DNA of 64,000 bases, taken from the NCBI GenBank assembly GCA_022827905.1, contig JAJEIQ010000054.1:124001-188000 (forward strand). The letters run 5' to 3'. Below the pieces are notes generated by a model. The model was not told the origin of the DNA, made no database searches, and was given only the letters and a program-made list of their open reading frames with translations. Positions 31,443-41,561 of this stretch are shown here, piece by piece. The position numbers and the translations under genes are program-made. How positions within the stretch are numbered: position 1 is the stretch's first letter; the number at the start of each line of letters is the position of its first letter. Origin of the DNA: Pseudomonadales bacterium. GTDB taxonomy: Bacteria; Pseudomonadota; Gammaproteobacteria; Pseudomonadales; Azotimanducaceae.

Positions 31443-33059
31443 ATGGGCAGAGTGCTGAGCGCCTTGATGCTGCTGCTGGCGGCTGCCGCGAGCCAAGGCA
31501 GCGAGCGGCCCAATGTGATCATCATGCTGGCCGATGATCTCGGTTGGGCGGACGTGGGGTATCACGGCGGCGACATCGACACGCCGAGCCTAGACCGGCT
31601 GGCTGCCGAGGGCGTGCAGTTGGATCGCTTCTACACCACCCCCATCTGCTCGCCGACGCGGGCGGCGCTGATGACCGGGCGCAACCCCATTCGGCTCGGC
31701 GTCGCCTACGCCGTGATCCTGCCCTGGAGCAACAACGGCATCCACCCGGACGAGCGGTTCCTGCCGGAGGCGTTTCTTGACGCCGGCTACCAGACCGCGA
31801 TGGTCGGCAAGTGGCACCTTGGCCACGCCCAGGAAACCTATCACCCCAACCAGCGTGGCTTCGAGCACTTCTACGGCCACCTGCACACGGAAGTGGGCTA
31901 CTTCCCACCGTTCGCCAACCAGGGCGGCAAGGATTTTCAGCGCAATGGCGTCTCGATCGACGACGAGGGCTACGAAACGGAACTGCTCGCCCGGGAAGCG
32001 AGCCGCTACATCAAGGCGCGCGACCCGGACCGGCCCTTCTTTCTCTACATGCCGTTCCTGGCGCCGCACACGCCGTTGGAGGCGCCGGAAGATCTCATCG
32101 AGAAGTACGCGGACATCGAAACGGACCTGCCTCCGGCGCGCAGCCGCCAAACCGACGGAACCCGCCGCACCGCCAAGATCCTGCTGCAGGACAGCGCCCG
32201 GCCCCTGTACGCCGCCGTCGTCGATGCCATGGACCAAGCAATCGGCACGGTGCTCGACACGCTTGATGCGGAGGGCATCGCGGAGAACACCATCGTGCTG
32301 TTCTTCAGCGACAACGGCGGCGCGGCCTACTCCGTGGGCGGCGCCAACAACGCGCCGCTGCGGGGCGGCAAGGGCGAGGCCTTTGAGGGCGGCATCCGGG
32401 TGGTGTCCCTCTTGCGGTGGCCCGACCGGCTCCCGGCCGGAGGCAAGATGGATCAGATCATGACGGCGATGGACGTGTTTCCCACGCTCATGGATGCGGT
32501 GGGCATCGAGCCGGGGGAACACTTCCCTTGGGACGGCCAAAGCCTTTGGCCATCAATCGCTGATGGCGCAGCGGCGCCGCGCACCGAGGATGTCTTCTTC
32601 GTTTCCGAGACGCCCATCTACGGCGAGTTCCACCTGACCGTGTTCAATGAGGAATGGAAGCTGATGCAGGAGGTGATACAGGACCAGGTCACCACCACCG
32701 TCACCAACCATCTTTTCCGCATTGCCGAAGATCCGAACGAATACAACAACTTGGCGTCAGCCCATCCCGACATCGTGCAGGACTACGCGGATCGCATCCG
32801 CCGCTGGCGCGCCCTTTATCCCATCCAGGGCACCCGCTCGGCGCTGGTGCCGCCGCCCGGCTGGCGTGCGCCTAAGGACTGGGCATCCTACCCGCGTCCT
32901 GTGGAGTCGCTGCAACCCGAAGCCGCCAAGGGCATGGCGCCCACGGAGACCATCAACCGGGTGCTCGACATGCAGCTTGGCGAACGCGGCCGGCTGGTTT
33001 ACGACTGCGAAACGCGCTGGTACCTGGCGGGGCTCTGCACGAAGAACTCAGAACCCTAG
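31443..33059 (+). CDS. Secreted type I sulfatase
   Basis: The protein has 538 residues from the ATG at 31443; upstream in-frame codons belong to non-coding sequence. MGRVLSALMLLLAAAASQG is a signal peptide. The sulfatase core is intact: NVIIMLADDLGWADVGY gives the metal Asp pair (31-32) and CSPTRAALMTGR (69-80) is the CxPxR motif whose Cys becomes formylglycine. It should hydrolyse sulfate esters of sugars, lipids or aromatics in the periplasm. Maturation needs a sulfatase-modifying enzyme, not seen in the window. It is convergent with an alkylsulfatase-like hydrolase; the two stop codons overlap at CTAG. Confidence 0.92.
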   Translation: MGRVLSALMLLLAAAASQGSERPNVIIMLADDLGWADVGYHGGDIDTPSLDRLAAEGVQLDRFYTTPICSPTRAALMTGRNPIRLGVAYAVILPWSNNGIHPDERFLPEAFLDAGYQTAMVGKWHLGHAQETYHPNQRGFEHFYGHLHTEVGYFPPFANQGGKDFQRNGVSIDDEGYETELLAREASRYIKARDPDRPFFLYMPFLAPHTPLEAPEDLIEKYADIETDLPPARSRQTDGTRRTAKILLQDSARPLYAAVVDAMDQAIGTVLDTLDAEGIAENTIVLFFSDNGGAAYSVGGANNAPLRGGKGEAFEGGIRVVSLLRWPDRLPAGGKMDQIMTAMDVFPTLMDAVGIEPGEHFPWDGQSLWPSIADGAAAPRTEDVFFVSETPIYGEFHLTVFNEEWKLMQEVIQDQVTTTVTNHLFRIAEDPNEYNNLASAHPDIVQDYADRIRRWRALYPIQGTRSALVPPPGWRAPKDWASYPRPVESLQPEAAKGMAPTETINRVLDMQLGERGRLVYDCETRWYLAGLCTKNSEP

Positions 33060-34462
33060 TCCAGCGCCGCTTCGGTGGCGTCGATGCGGCTCTTCAGCCA
33101 GCCGGTCTCGCTGTAGTTGCTGCCTTGCTGGTAGGCTCGGTCGAGGAGTTGCTTGAGGGCGTCCAATCGGGCTTGCAGCAATTCGGGGTGGTCGGGCTGG
33201 CTGGCGAGCCCGAGTTCGACCCAATGCAGCGCCGCCTCCAGCTCGCCCGTTTGCAAGCTTTGCCGGGCCTTTGCGGCCAACGGTTCGGGGCCGCCGGCGA
33301 GCGCGGCGAGGTCGGGATAGAGCTCACGAATCTGGACCGGGTAGAGTTCGGTGGTGGATTCGAAGTGAAACCAGGTGCTGTAGTGCTCCCAGATGCTGCG
33401 CACGTTCCAGGACACCTTGCCGTGGCCTTGGCTCAAGGCGAGTTCCGGCGGTAGTTGAACGTCCCGCATCAATTGCCACAGGGAATCGCCCCGGTTCATG
33501 CCCGCCACCGTTTGGTCGTGGATGAACTGCGTTGCGTCGCGCATCCTTTGCATGTCCTGGCGGACGCGCTCGGCGCCGCTGATGGGGTCGAAGTGGCTCG
33601 GCAGCACCATCTCCGGCTCGAGCGCAATCAACCGGTCGAGGGAGCGCACGTAGGCCAGCGGGTCGCGGAACTTCTCGCCGCGCAACGTGAACAGGTTCGG
33701 AACCATGGGAAACAGGGGGCCGAAAAAGTCGCCGCTGAACAGCAGGCGCCGATCAGGGAGCCACAGCACCAAGTTGTCGTCCCCCTCGGCGCCCGCCGCC
33801 GCGATCGCCTCGAAGCGAACGCCGCCCAAGGTGAAGGTGAGAACCTCCCCCTCCGCCACCTCGATGTCCGGGGTGATGCCACCGTAGGCGTTCATGCCGC
33901 CTTCCGGCGGCTCCTCTGGCATGAAGGTGTACAGCAGCCGGTTTCTGGACCAGAAGTGCCGCTCAAGGTCCTTGAGATAGCGCTGGCCTTCCAAGAACTT
34001 GGCGTGGGTGACCACTTGGGCGTCGGGAAACTCGGCTAGCCAGAACTTGGTGCCGCCGATGTGGTCGGCGTGGGAGTGGGAGAGCACGATGTGGGTGACT
34101 TCGCCGGGCACAGAATCTTGCAGCAGGCGTTTGTGCTTAGCCGCCTGGGTGGCAAGCCCCGTATCGAACAGCACCAGGCCCTCGTCGGTGCGGATCAGGA
34201 AGGTGTTGCCCACGCCGGAAGCGCGAAAGACACCGGGGGCGGGCTGATCCACCTCGACCTCGATGTGCTGCAGGCCGGCGACGGTCTTGACCTGTGCCCG
34301 GTCGTCCAGCTCGGTTTGCGAGGCGATGTAGGAACTGGCCAGCGTGCCCACGGCCTCCGCCCGGCGTTCGTCGATCACCCGGGATAGGCCGGTGTCCCGC
34401 AGCGCATAGCCGAGCACGATTCCGAGCAGCAGCACGCCGAGCCATTTCAACACGTTAACCAT
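33056..34462 (-). CDS. Alkylsulfatase-like metallo-beta-lactamase-fold hydrolase
   Basis: The 468-residue protein has an N-terminal anchor helix (LKWLGVLLLGIVLGYAL) and a metallo-beta-lactamase domain with HSHADH (129-134) and GDFFGPLFP near 245. The region LSQGHGKVSWNVRSIWEHYS and the helical tail resemble the dimerisation domain of SdsA1-type alkylsulfatases, though it is shorter. It is probably periplasmic and membrane-anchored, cutting sulfate or other esters. Placement opposite a type I sulfatase suggests a joint role in organosulfate use. Specificity is inference; generic hydrolase activity is secure. Confidence 0.85.
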   Translation of the reverse strand: MVNVLKWLGVLLLGIVLGYALRDTGLSRVIDERRAEAVGTLASSYIASQTELDDRAQVKTVAGLQHIEVEVDQPAPGVFRASGVGNTFLIRTDEGLVLFDTGLATQAAKHKRLLQDSVPGEVTHIVLSHSHADHIGGTKFWLAEFPDAQVVTHAKFLEGQRYLKDLERHFWSRNRLLYTFMPEEPPEGGMNAYGGITPDIEVAEGEVLTFTLGGVRFEAIAAAGAEGDDNLVLWLPDRRLLFSGDFFGPLFPMVPNLFTLRGEKFRDPLAYVRSLDRLIALEPEMVLPSHFDPISGAERVRQDMQRMRDATQFIHDQTVAGMNRGDSLWQLMRDVQLPPELALSQGHGKVSWNVRSIWEHYSTWFHFESTTELYPVQIRELYPDLAALAGGPEPLAAKARQSLQTGELEAALHWVELGLASQPDHPELLQARLDALKQLLDRAYQQGSNYSETGWLKSRIDATEAALD

Positions 34463-34522
34463 GGCGCTCCCCCTGCCTCACCCGTTCGGCCTTGCGTTCT
34501 GTGGCAACCCGCTGGCCGGCCT

Positions 34523-35125
34523 TTAGGGCCGGTACTTGATCCGCTCGCCCTCAATCGCGATGTAGTTCAGCTTCTGCAGACCGCTGACCAGCGCGTCGAG
34601 CTGCTCCTCGGTGAGGCTCTTGCCAAACAGGTTGTTGATGGTGGTGCGCACCGTGCGCACCTTGCGCGGACGCGACTTGCCCTGCATGTCGAAGTTCCTG
34701 ACCACCTTTTGGAGCTGGTCGTCAAGCGAGCCGGATTCATCCGCCCGCAGCCAGGGAATCTCAAACAGGCCCTTGCGGCGCGCAACTTGGATGCCGCTCT
34801 CCTTGAGATGCCGGATGAGCGGATCGAACCCGGTATCCTTGGAGACGAGGTGGAAGTGGTCGTCCGACCCGGGCTTGGCCAGCCTGCCGAGGTAGTAGGC
34901 GATGTGGAAGTCGAGTGCGTTCTTGCCCGCGCCGGTGATCTCAATGTACTGCGCATCGCTGCCAAAGGACTGCATCTCGAACACCAAATCCCGTGGCAGC
35001 CGCGTCTGGTTCGCGCCCACGAACACGATGATCCGGAAGTCGACTTCCTGCGAATCGCCCTTCAACGCCGCCAAGTTCTTCGGCTGAACGTTCTCGTAGT
35101 CGATCAGCACATGGTGGGTGGCCAT
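34523..35125 (-). CDS. NYN/PIN-like ribonuclease
   Basis: The 200-residue protein begins HVLIDYENVQPKNL, where the Asp and Asn are the first acidic site of the NYN branch of PIN-like nucleases. Further motifs are KNALDFHIAYYLGRLA (about 68-83, second Asp) and VSKDTGFDPLIRHLKE (about 93-108, third Asp). All acidic residues for a two-metal RNase site are present. The C-terminal about 65 residues (KVRTVRTTINNLFGKSLTEE onward) form a small helical domain, possibly RNA-binding. It is monocistronic with its own -10 box. The RNA target is unknown. Confidence 0.85.
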   Translation of the reverse strand: MATHHVLIDYENVQPKNLAALKGDSQEVDFRIIVFVGANQTRLPRDLVFEMQSFGSDAQYIEITGAGKNALDFHIAYYLGRLAKPGSDDHFHLVSKDTGFDPLIRHLKESGIQVARRKGLFEIPWLRADESGSLDDQLQKVVRNFDMQGKSRPRKVRTVRTTINNLFGKSLTEEQLDALVSGLQKLNYIAIEGERIKYRP

Positions 35126-35154
35126 CGCCTACCCCAAAGGCCCGACACATGCCG

Positions 35155-35160
35155 ATTGTA
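35155..35160 (-). promoter_or_regulatory. Candidate -10 box for NYN nuclease gene
   Basis: TACAAT on the minus strand lies 29 bp before the ATG at 35125, predicting a leader of about 23 nt. No good -35 is visible. Confidence 0.35.
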
Positions 35161-35290
35161 GAACGAAGATGAGCGGCCGTACCACTGCCACCGCTCAGGG
35201 GGTGGTGCTGGCTCGCAGGGCTTCCGCCGGGCTTCAAGGCTCAGGGGCCCTGACGTATTCTTCCGGCCTACCGAATAGTGGACGGTGGCC

Positions 35291-36187
35291 ATGGAGTACT
35301 TCCCCAATCTCCCCGTGGGAGAATTCGACCAACCTGGAGCATGGGCAAAGGCGAAGGAGGCCCAAGGCTGGCATGGCATCTGCGCCAGCGACCATTTTTT
35401 TCTTGGCGACCACCGCTATCCGCACGTCTTCGTGACGGCCATGGCCATGGCCGGTGCCACCGAGCGCGTCACGGTGACCACGTCGTTCGCCAACAACCTG
35501 TTCCGCTCGCCCGTCGAGTTCGCGCAAGCGGCGCTGGCCCTGCAGACGTTCTCCGGCGGACGGTTCGAGGCTGGGTTGGGGGCTGGTTGGGCGGCGGCGG
35601 AGATGCGGGCGATGGGCATGGCCTACCCCGATGGCCCCAAGCGCGTGAGCCTGTACGTGGAAGCGCTGCAAATCGCCGCCGCCTTGCTTCGCACCGGACA
35701 GTGTCGTTTCTCGGGCGAGCACTACCGAATCGACATTGCCGGCGACTCCGCGATCGGCCCCACACCGGCAACGCCGCCGCCGCTGATCGCATCGGCGGGC
35801 GGTCCCCGCGCGCTCCGCGAAGTCACGCCGCTGGTGGACCGAGTGGAACTCAAGGCGAGCGCCCGCGGCACCCGCGGCGGCGCCCTCGATCTCGCCACCG
35901 TGGCCACTGTCACGGAGGATGAAGTCAAGCGCAACGTCGAGCGCGTCAAGGCCATCGACGCGGCCAAGCCCTTGGGCATCTTCCTGCTCGTCGCCGCAGG
36001 GGAAGGCCCGGAGGTCGCGGCTCTGAAGGGCCTGTTCGGAAACGGCTATCTGGGCCGATTCGCCGGCCATCCGGACGACGTGGCCCGCGCACTCGAAGAC
36101 TTGGCCACCTTGGGAATCGACCGCGTCCAGCTCACCGAACTCGCACCGGGTTCCCACGATGCACTGGCAGAGAGGCTGCTGGGCTGA
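35291..36187 (+). CDS. LLM-class flavin- or F420-dependent oxidoreductase
   Basis: The 298-residue luciferase-like protein has GWHGICASDHFFLGD (about residues 25-39), ERVTVTTSFANNLFRSPVEF and TFSGGRFEAGLGAGW (about 86-100), all landmarks of the flavin-binding TIM barrel. The form is more like F420/FMN LLM oxidoreductases than the paralogue at 4805. It starts at ATG 35291, with an in-frame GTG two codons upstream. It is divergent from the NYN gene with a 165-bp gap. Substrate unknown; it lies inside the glmU-atpC insertion. Confidence 0.85.
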   Translation: MEYFPNLPVGEFDQPGAWAKAKEAQGWHGICASDHFFLGDHRYPHVFVTAMAMAGATERVTVTTSFANNLFRSPVEFAQAALALQTFSGGRFEAGLGAGWAAAEMRAMGMAYPDGPKRVSLYVEALQIAAALLRTGQCRFSGEHYRIDIAGDSAIGPTPATPPPLIASAGGPRALREVTPLVDRVELKASARGTRGGALDLATVATVTEDEVKRNVERVKAIDAAKPLGIFLLVAAGEGPEVAALKGLFGNGYLGRFAGHPDDVARALEDLATLGIDRVQLTELAPGSHDALAERLLG

Positions 36188-36215
36188 CTTTCGTAGCCGA
36201 ATTCAGTCTGGAACT

Positions 36216-37064
36216 TCAGTCGTAGGCGGCTGGCGCCAGCTTAAGAGTTTCCGCTAGCGCCCGGTCGTGTTCGATCCACAGCGTGGCGCCGGTGTCCGCG
36301 ATCAATCGTTCGATCTTGTCCATCGACGCCAAGGTCTGATTGGCATCGCTGTTGAAAGTGGGAATGGCCCGCAGACTGCGCGTGGCCCGGAAGTGAAACA
36401 GGTCGCCCGATAGAAGAACGGGGCCGGTGTTCCTGAGCTTGACCCATAGCACTTGATGGCCCGGCGTATGGCCGGGGGCGCTGACGATCATCACGGAACC
36501 GTCGCCGAAGACGTCATGGTCGCCGGTGAGGAGCTGCCTCGGATTCTTCGCAAGGTCGCCATACCATTCCAAGTCATAGACGCCTCCATAGTCGTCGGGG
36601 CGCAAAAAGGCCGCTTCGTATTCGGCGGCCTGGATCACCAATCTGGCGTTGGGGAACTGCTTGGCGGCGCCCACATGGTCGAAGTGAAGGTGCGACAGCG
36701 CAATGAAACCGACATCGTCCGGGCCTAGGCCCATGTCATCCATTTGATCGAGAAGGGACCGCGCGTAGGTCATTGTGAACGCGCCCGCACTCACCACGCC
36801 CTGCCCCGCGATCGCCGGATCAAGTCCCGCATCCCACAGCAGGTCGCCTTCGGGGTGCCGGATCAGGTAGCAGGGCACGAACAACCGCCGCACGTCGGTG
36901 TCGCTGTTGTTCAGGCCAAATGCCGAAATGTCGGGAAAGGACAGCTCCCCGCAATCGAACACATAGAGCCTGACCAGCGGGTTGTCCGCTGGGCCGTCAG
37001 TGGAGAAAGCAACTGAGGGTACCGCGCAGAAAAGGCACGCCAGCGCAATTTTTCGGCACTTCAT
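36216..37064 (-). CDS. Exported AHL-lactonase-like metallo-hydrolase
   Basis: The 282-residue protein has a signal peptide (about residues 1-21) and an intact dinuclear zinc site: HLHFDH (125-130), GHTPGH (about 198-203) and SGDLFHF (about 219-225), with a late EHD. Gene family resemblance is to N-acyl homoserine lactonases of the metallo-beta-lactamase fold, which open lactone rings, but classical enzymes are cytoplasmic. The exported form could act on extracellular lactones or other esters. It lies 92 bp after the ThDP enzyme on the same strand with its own strong AGGAGG site, so cotranscription is possible. Confidence 0.85.
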   Translation of the reverse strand: MKCRKIALACLFCAVPSVAFSTDGPADNPLVRLYVFDCGELSFPDISAFGLNNSDTDVRRLFVPCYLIRHPEGDLLWDAGLDPAIAGQGVVSAGAFTMTYARSLLDQMDDMGLGPDDVGFIALSHLHFDHVGAAKQFPNARLVIQAAEYEAAFLRPDDYGGVYDLEWYGDLAKNPRQLLTGDHDVFGDGSVMIVSAPGHTPGHQVLWVKLRNTGPVLLSGDLFHFRATRSLRAIPTFNSDANQTLASMDKIERLIADTGATLWIEHDRALAETLKLAPAAYD

Positions 37065-37156
37065 GACAACCTCCTAATGCATCCTTGGCGCCGACTGATG
37101 TTGGTTTGTTCGCATCCTGATGCCAAAGCGCCCCGCAATTCGGGCAAATGGACCTG

Positions 37157-38809
37157 TCAGCGTCTCGACGGTGCCTTGGGCATCATGATGAACTCCCAGG
37201 GGGAGGCTTCCGCTTCGTTGCCGAGAACCACTTCGATGAGCGTTGGCTGGTCTTGGCGTAAAGCACGTTCCAGCAAGGGTCGCAGCGATTGGGGACTGCT
37301 GGTGCGGTGGGCCTCCACGCCGAAGCTCTCGGCCAAGCGCACGAAGTCCGGATTCTGCAAGTCCGCGCCGGCCAGGCGGCCGTCGAATAGCCGTTGCTGG
37401 TCGCGGCGCACGTTGACGTAGGCGCTGTTGTTGAACACCAGGGTCACTAGGCCGATGCGGTGCGCGGCGGCGGTCGCCAGTTCCTGCAGGCCGAACAGAA
37501 AGCCGCCGTCGCCGGTCACCGAGGCCACCGCCCGGTCGGGATTGGCCACCTTGACGCCCAAGGCGGTGGGGAAGCCGAATCCCAGCGTTCCCTGGAAGCC
37601 TTCGGTGACATAGGTCCTTGGCGCCAGGACCGGCCATGCGAAATAGGTCGCAAAGCCCATTTGCGAGAGTTCGGGCACGAAGAAGCCGTCGCGGGGCAGG
37701 ACGTCGCGAATGGCGCGCAGGTAGTCCACTTGGGGCTGGACTTTCTCCACCGCCGCATCGGCGCGGGCCTTGGCGGAGCGAATCTCATCAAGCCGGTCTG
37801 GACTCGGCGAAGCCAAGGGCGCGAGTTGGCGCAGCAGCGCTTGGCAGGCTTCGGCGGAGTCCGCCACCACGGCGATGTCTGGGCGCAGCCGATCCATTTC
37901 CTCAGGCTCGATGTCGATGCGGATGATCGTGGGGGCGCCGGCGGGCTTTTGCTCGTAGCGATTCATGTCCCGCCAGCGCATGGTGGGCATTTCCAGGCGG
38001 CTGCCGATGCCGATCAGCACGTCCACCGCATCGAAGAGCTCCCGGGCGGCCACCGACTGGACGCCGAGGGCATGGTCTTCCGGCACGATGCCGCGGCCGC
38101 TGCGGAACGCGGTGACCGGCGCGTTCAGCAGTTCCGCCAAGGCCTGCACCTCATCAGCCGCATGTTGCGCCCCGGCACCGCACATGATCATCGGCTTCTT
38201 GGCGGCGGCGATGGCTCGGGCAGCGGCTTGGATGGCGTCGGTGTCGAGTTCTGGATTGATGATGGTTGGCCGCTCGCCATCCAAAGTCACCTCTCCCTGT
38301 TCCGCCATGGTGTCCCAACACATTTCCACGGTCACCGGCCCCGGACGGCCGCTGCGCGCGGTTTGGAAGGCGCGGTTGATGATGGCCGGTGCATCGGCCG
38401 GTTGACCGATGTGCAGGGCATCCTTGATGAAGGTCCGCAAGGTGGCGGGCTGGTCGGGCAGCTCGTGCAGGTGGCCGCGGCCCTTGCCGAGGAACTGCGA
38501 AGGCACTTGGCCGGTCAAGCCGATCACTGGCGCACATCCGCCCATGGCGGTCAGCAGCGCTGTGGCCGTATTCAATATGCCGGGCCCCGGAACGACCGCG
38601 AAGGCGGCTGGCCGACCGGTCGATTTGGCGGCGCCATAGGCCATGTAGGCGGCGGCTTGTTCGTGGCGGGGGAAGACTAGCTGCGTGTCAAGACGCTTGA
38701 ACGCATCAAAGAGCGGATAGATCTGGGCGCCGGGGAGGCCGAAGACGGTGTCGATGCCGTTGGCGAGCGCGGCTCGAGCCATTGCCTCGCCACCTGTCAT
38801 CCGGGCCAT
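37157..38809 (-). CDS. Thiamine-diphosphate enzyme, acetolactate-synthase-like
   Basis: The 550-residue ThDP enzyme has the catalytic Glu in PRHEQAAAYMAYG (about residue 50) and the cofactor motif GDGGFLFGLQELATAAAH, closing with FNNS (about 425-455). It follows the three-domain plan of the acetolactate synthase, oxalyl-CoA decarboxylase and benzoylformate decarboxylase family; no small regulatory subunit gene is near, so it is probably a decarboxylase or lyase, not IlvB. The start ATG at 38809 is only 3 nt past the atpC stop (alternative ATG 38800), so it likely rides on the atp transcript. Confidence 0.87.
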   Translation of the reverse strand: MARMTGGEAMARAALANGIDTVFGLPGAQIYPLFDAFKRLDTQLVFPRHEQAAAYMAYGAAKSTGRPAAFAVVPGPGILNTATALLTAMGGCAPVIGLTGQVPSQFLGKGRGHLHELPDQPATLRTFIKDALHIGQPADAPAIINRAFQTARSGRPGPVTVEMCWDTMAEQGEVTLDGERPTIINPELDTDAIQAAARAIAAAKKPMIMCGAGAQHAADEVQALAELLNAPVTAFRSGRGIVPEDHALGVQSVAARELFDAVDVLIGIGSRLEMPTMRWRDMNRYEQKPAGAPTIIRIDIEPEEMDRLRPDIAVVADSAEACQALLRQLAPLASPSPDRLDEIRSAKARADAAVEKVQPQVDYLRAIRDVLPRDGFFVPELSQMGFATYFAWPVLAPRTYVTEGFQGTLGFGFPTALGVKVANPDRAVASVTGDGGFLFGLQELATAAAHRIGLVTLVFNNSAYVNVRRDQQRLFDGRLAGADLQNPDFVRLAESFGVEAHRTSSPQSLRPLLERALRQDQPTLIEVVLGNEAEASPWEFIMMPKAPSRR

Positions 38810-38812
38810 CGA

Positions 38813-39232
38813 TCAACGCCGTCGCTTGCGCAACTCCTCCAACGTGCGCTGCTGGGCCATGGCTTCGGCCAACTGGGCGGCGGCCAAGGAGAAGTCGAAG
38901 TCCGCGGCCTGTTCGGACAGTGCGCGTTCAGCGGCTTCCCGGGCGGCGGCGGCTGCCGCTTCGTCGATATCCTCGGCGCGGGAGGCGGTGTCCGCCAGGA
39001 TGGTGACGATGCCCGGCTGGACTTCGATGAAACCGCCGGAGGCGTAGAACACCTCCTCGTCGCCGTTCTCCAAGCGCAGTTGAACCGTGCCGGGGCGAAT
39101 GCCGGTCAAAAGCGGTGCGTGGCCCGGCATGATGCCCAGCTCGCCGATGGTGCCGCGCAGGCTGACCATGGCGACGGGGCCGGAGAAGATCGCCTGCTCG
39201 GCGCTGACGATGTCGCACTGCATGGTAGCCAT
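38813..39232 (-). CDS. atpC: ATP synthase F1 epsilon subunit
   Basis: The 139-residue protein has the epsilon beta-barrel (MQCDIVSAEQAIFSG, then GELGIMPGHAPLLTGIRPGT, about residues 30-50) and a C-terminal helical hairpin (EDIDEAAAAAAREAAERAL and the LRKRRR end) that can inhibit the rotor. A longer frame is open upstream but covers atpD out of frame. The ATG at 39232 has AGGAG at 39240-39244, overlapping the atpD stop. It is the last gene of the canonical atp order; a ThDP enzyme follows after 3 nt. Confidence 0.96.
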   Translation of the reverse strand: MATMQCDIVSAEQAIFSGPVAMVSLRGTIGELGIMPGHAPLLTGIRPGTVQLRLENGDEEVFYASGGFIEVQPGIVTILADTASRAEDIDEAAAAAAREAAERALSEQAADFDFSLAAAQLAEAMAQQRTLEELRKRRR

Positions 39233-39242
39233 GGTGCCGCTC

Positions 39243-40640
<1,398 letters not shown>

Positions 40641-40666
40641 TCATTAGTGTTTCTCGATCGATGCCG

Positions 40667-41527
40667 CTACACCGCAGCGGCGCCGCCTACGATTTCCGCA
40701 ATTTCCTGGGTGATCGCCGCCTGGCGGGCGTTGTTGTAGATCAGCGTCAACTCGCCGATCAGCTTCTCCGCGTTCTCGGTGGCGTTCTTCATGGCGATCA
40801 TCTTCGCCGCTTGCTCGCAAGCGCCGTTCTCCACCACCGCTTGATAGACTTGGGATTCGATGTAGCGGATCACCAAGCCCTCTATCAACTGCCGGGCGTC
40901 GGGTTCGTAGATGTAGTCCCAACGGCGCTGGAGCTCCTCGTCCGCTTCCGGGTCGAGGGGCAGCAGTTGGCGCACCGTGGGCGCTTGGGTCATGGTGTTG
41001 ACGAAGTCGTTGCTGGCGATGAACAGCTTGTCGATCTGGCCCTCCTCGAAGGCGTCGAACATCACTTTGACGCCGCCGATCAGGTCGGCCAGCACCGGAG
41101 TCTCGCCCACGTGGTTGACCGCCGCGAGCACGTTGCCGCCCACCGACTTGAAGAACGCCGCCGCCTTGTTGCCGATCAGGCCGAGGTCGCTCTCGACGCC
41201 CTTGGCGTGCCAGCCGGCCATGTCCTTGACCAATTCCCGGAACAGGTTGACGTTCAGCCCACCGCACAGCCCCTTGTCGGTGGAGACCACGAGGTAGCCG
41301 ACGCGGCTCACCTCGCGCTCAGCCATGTAAACGTGGCGATACTCCGGGTTGGCGTTGGCGAGGTGGCCAATCATCTGGCGCATCTTCTCGGCGTAGGGCT
41401 TACCTTGGCGCATGTTCTCCTGGGTGCGGCGCATCTTGCTCGCTGCCACCATTTGCATGGCGGAGGTGATCTTCTGCGTGTTCTCCACGCTGCCGATCTT
41501 CTTGCGAATTTCCTTGCCGACCGCCAT
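40667..41527 (-). CDS. atpG: ATP synthase F1 gamma subunit
   Basis: The 286-residue central stalk has conserved ends: [20 protein letters not shown] at the N-terminus, with [11 protein letters not shown] after it, and [20 protein letters not shown] near the C-terminus. The central stretch [16 protein letters not shown] is also typical. It rotates inside the alpha-beta hexamer and couples to the c ring. Order atpA-atpG-atpD is standard. Confidence 0.97.
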   Translation of the reverse strand: MAVGKEIRKKIGSVENTQKITSAMQMVAASKMRRTQENMRQGKPYAEKMRQMIGHLANANPEYRHVYMAEREVSRVGYLVVSTDKGLCGGLNVNLFRELVKDMAGWHAKGVESDLGLIGNKAAAFFKSVGGNVLAAVNHVGETPVLADLIGGVKVMFDAFEEGQIDKLFIASNDFVNTMTQAPTVRQLLPLDPEADEELQRRWDYIYEPDARQLIEGLVIRYIESQVYQAVVENGACEQAAKMIAMKNATENAEKLIGELTLIYNNARQAAITQEIAEIVGGAAAV

Positions 41528-41561
41528 TGTTCCGCTCTGCCTTGCCGTGCCTCGCCCTGCG

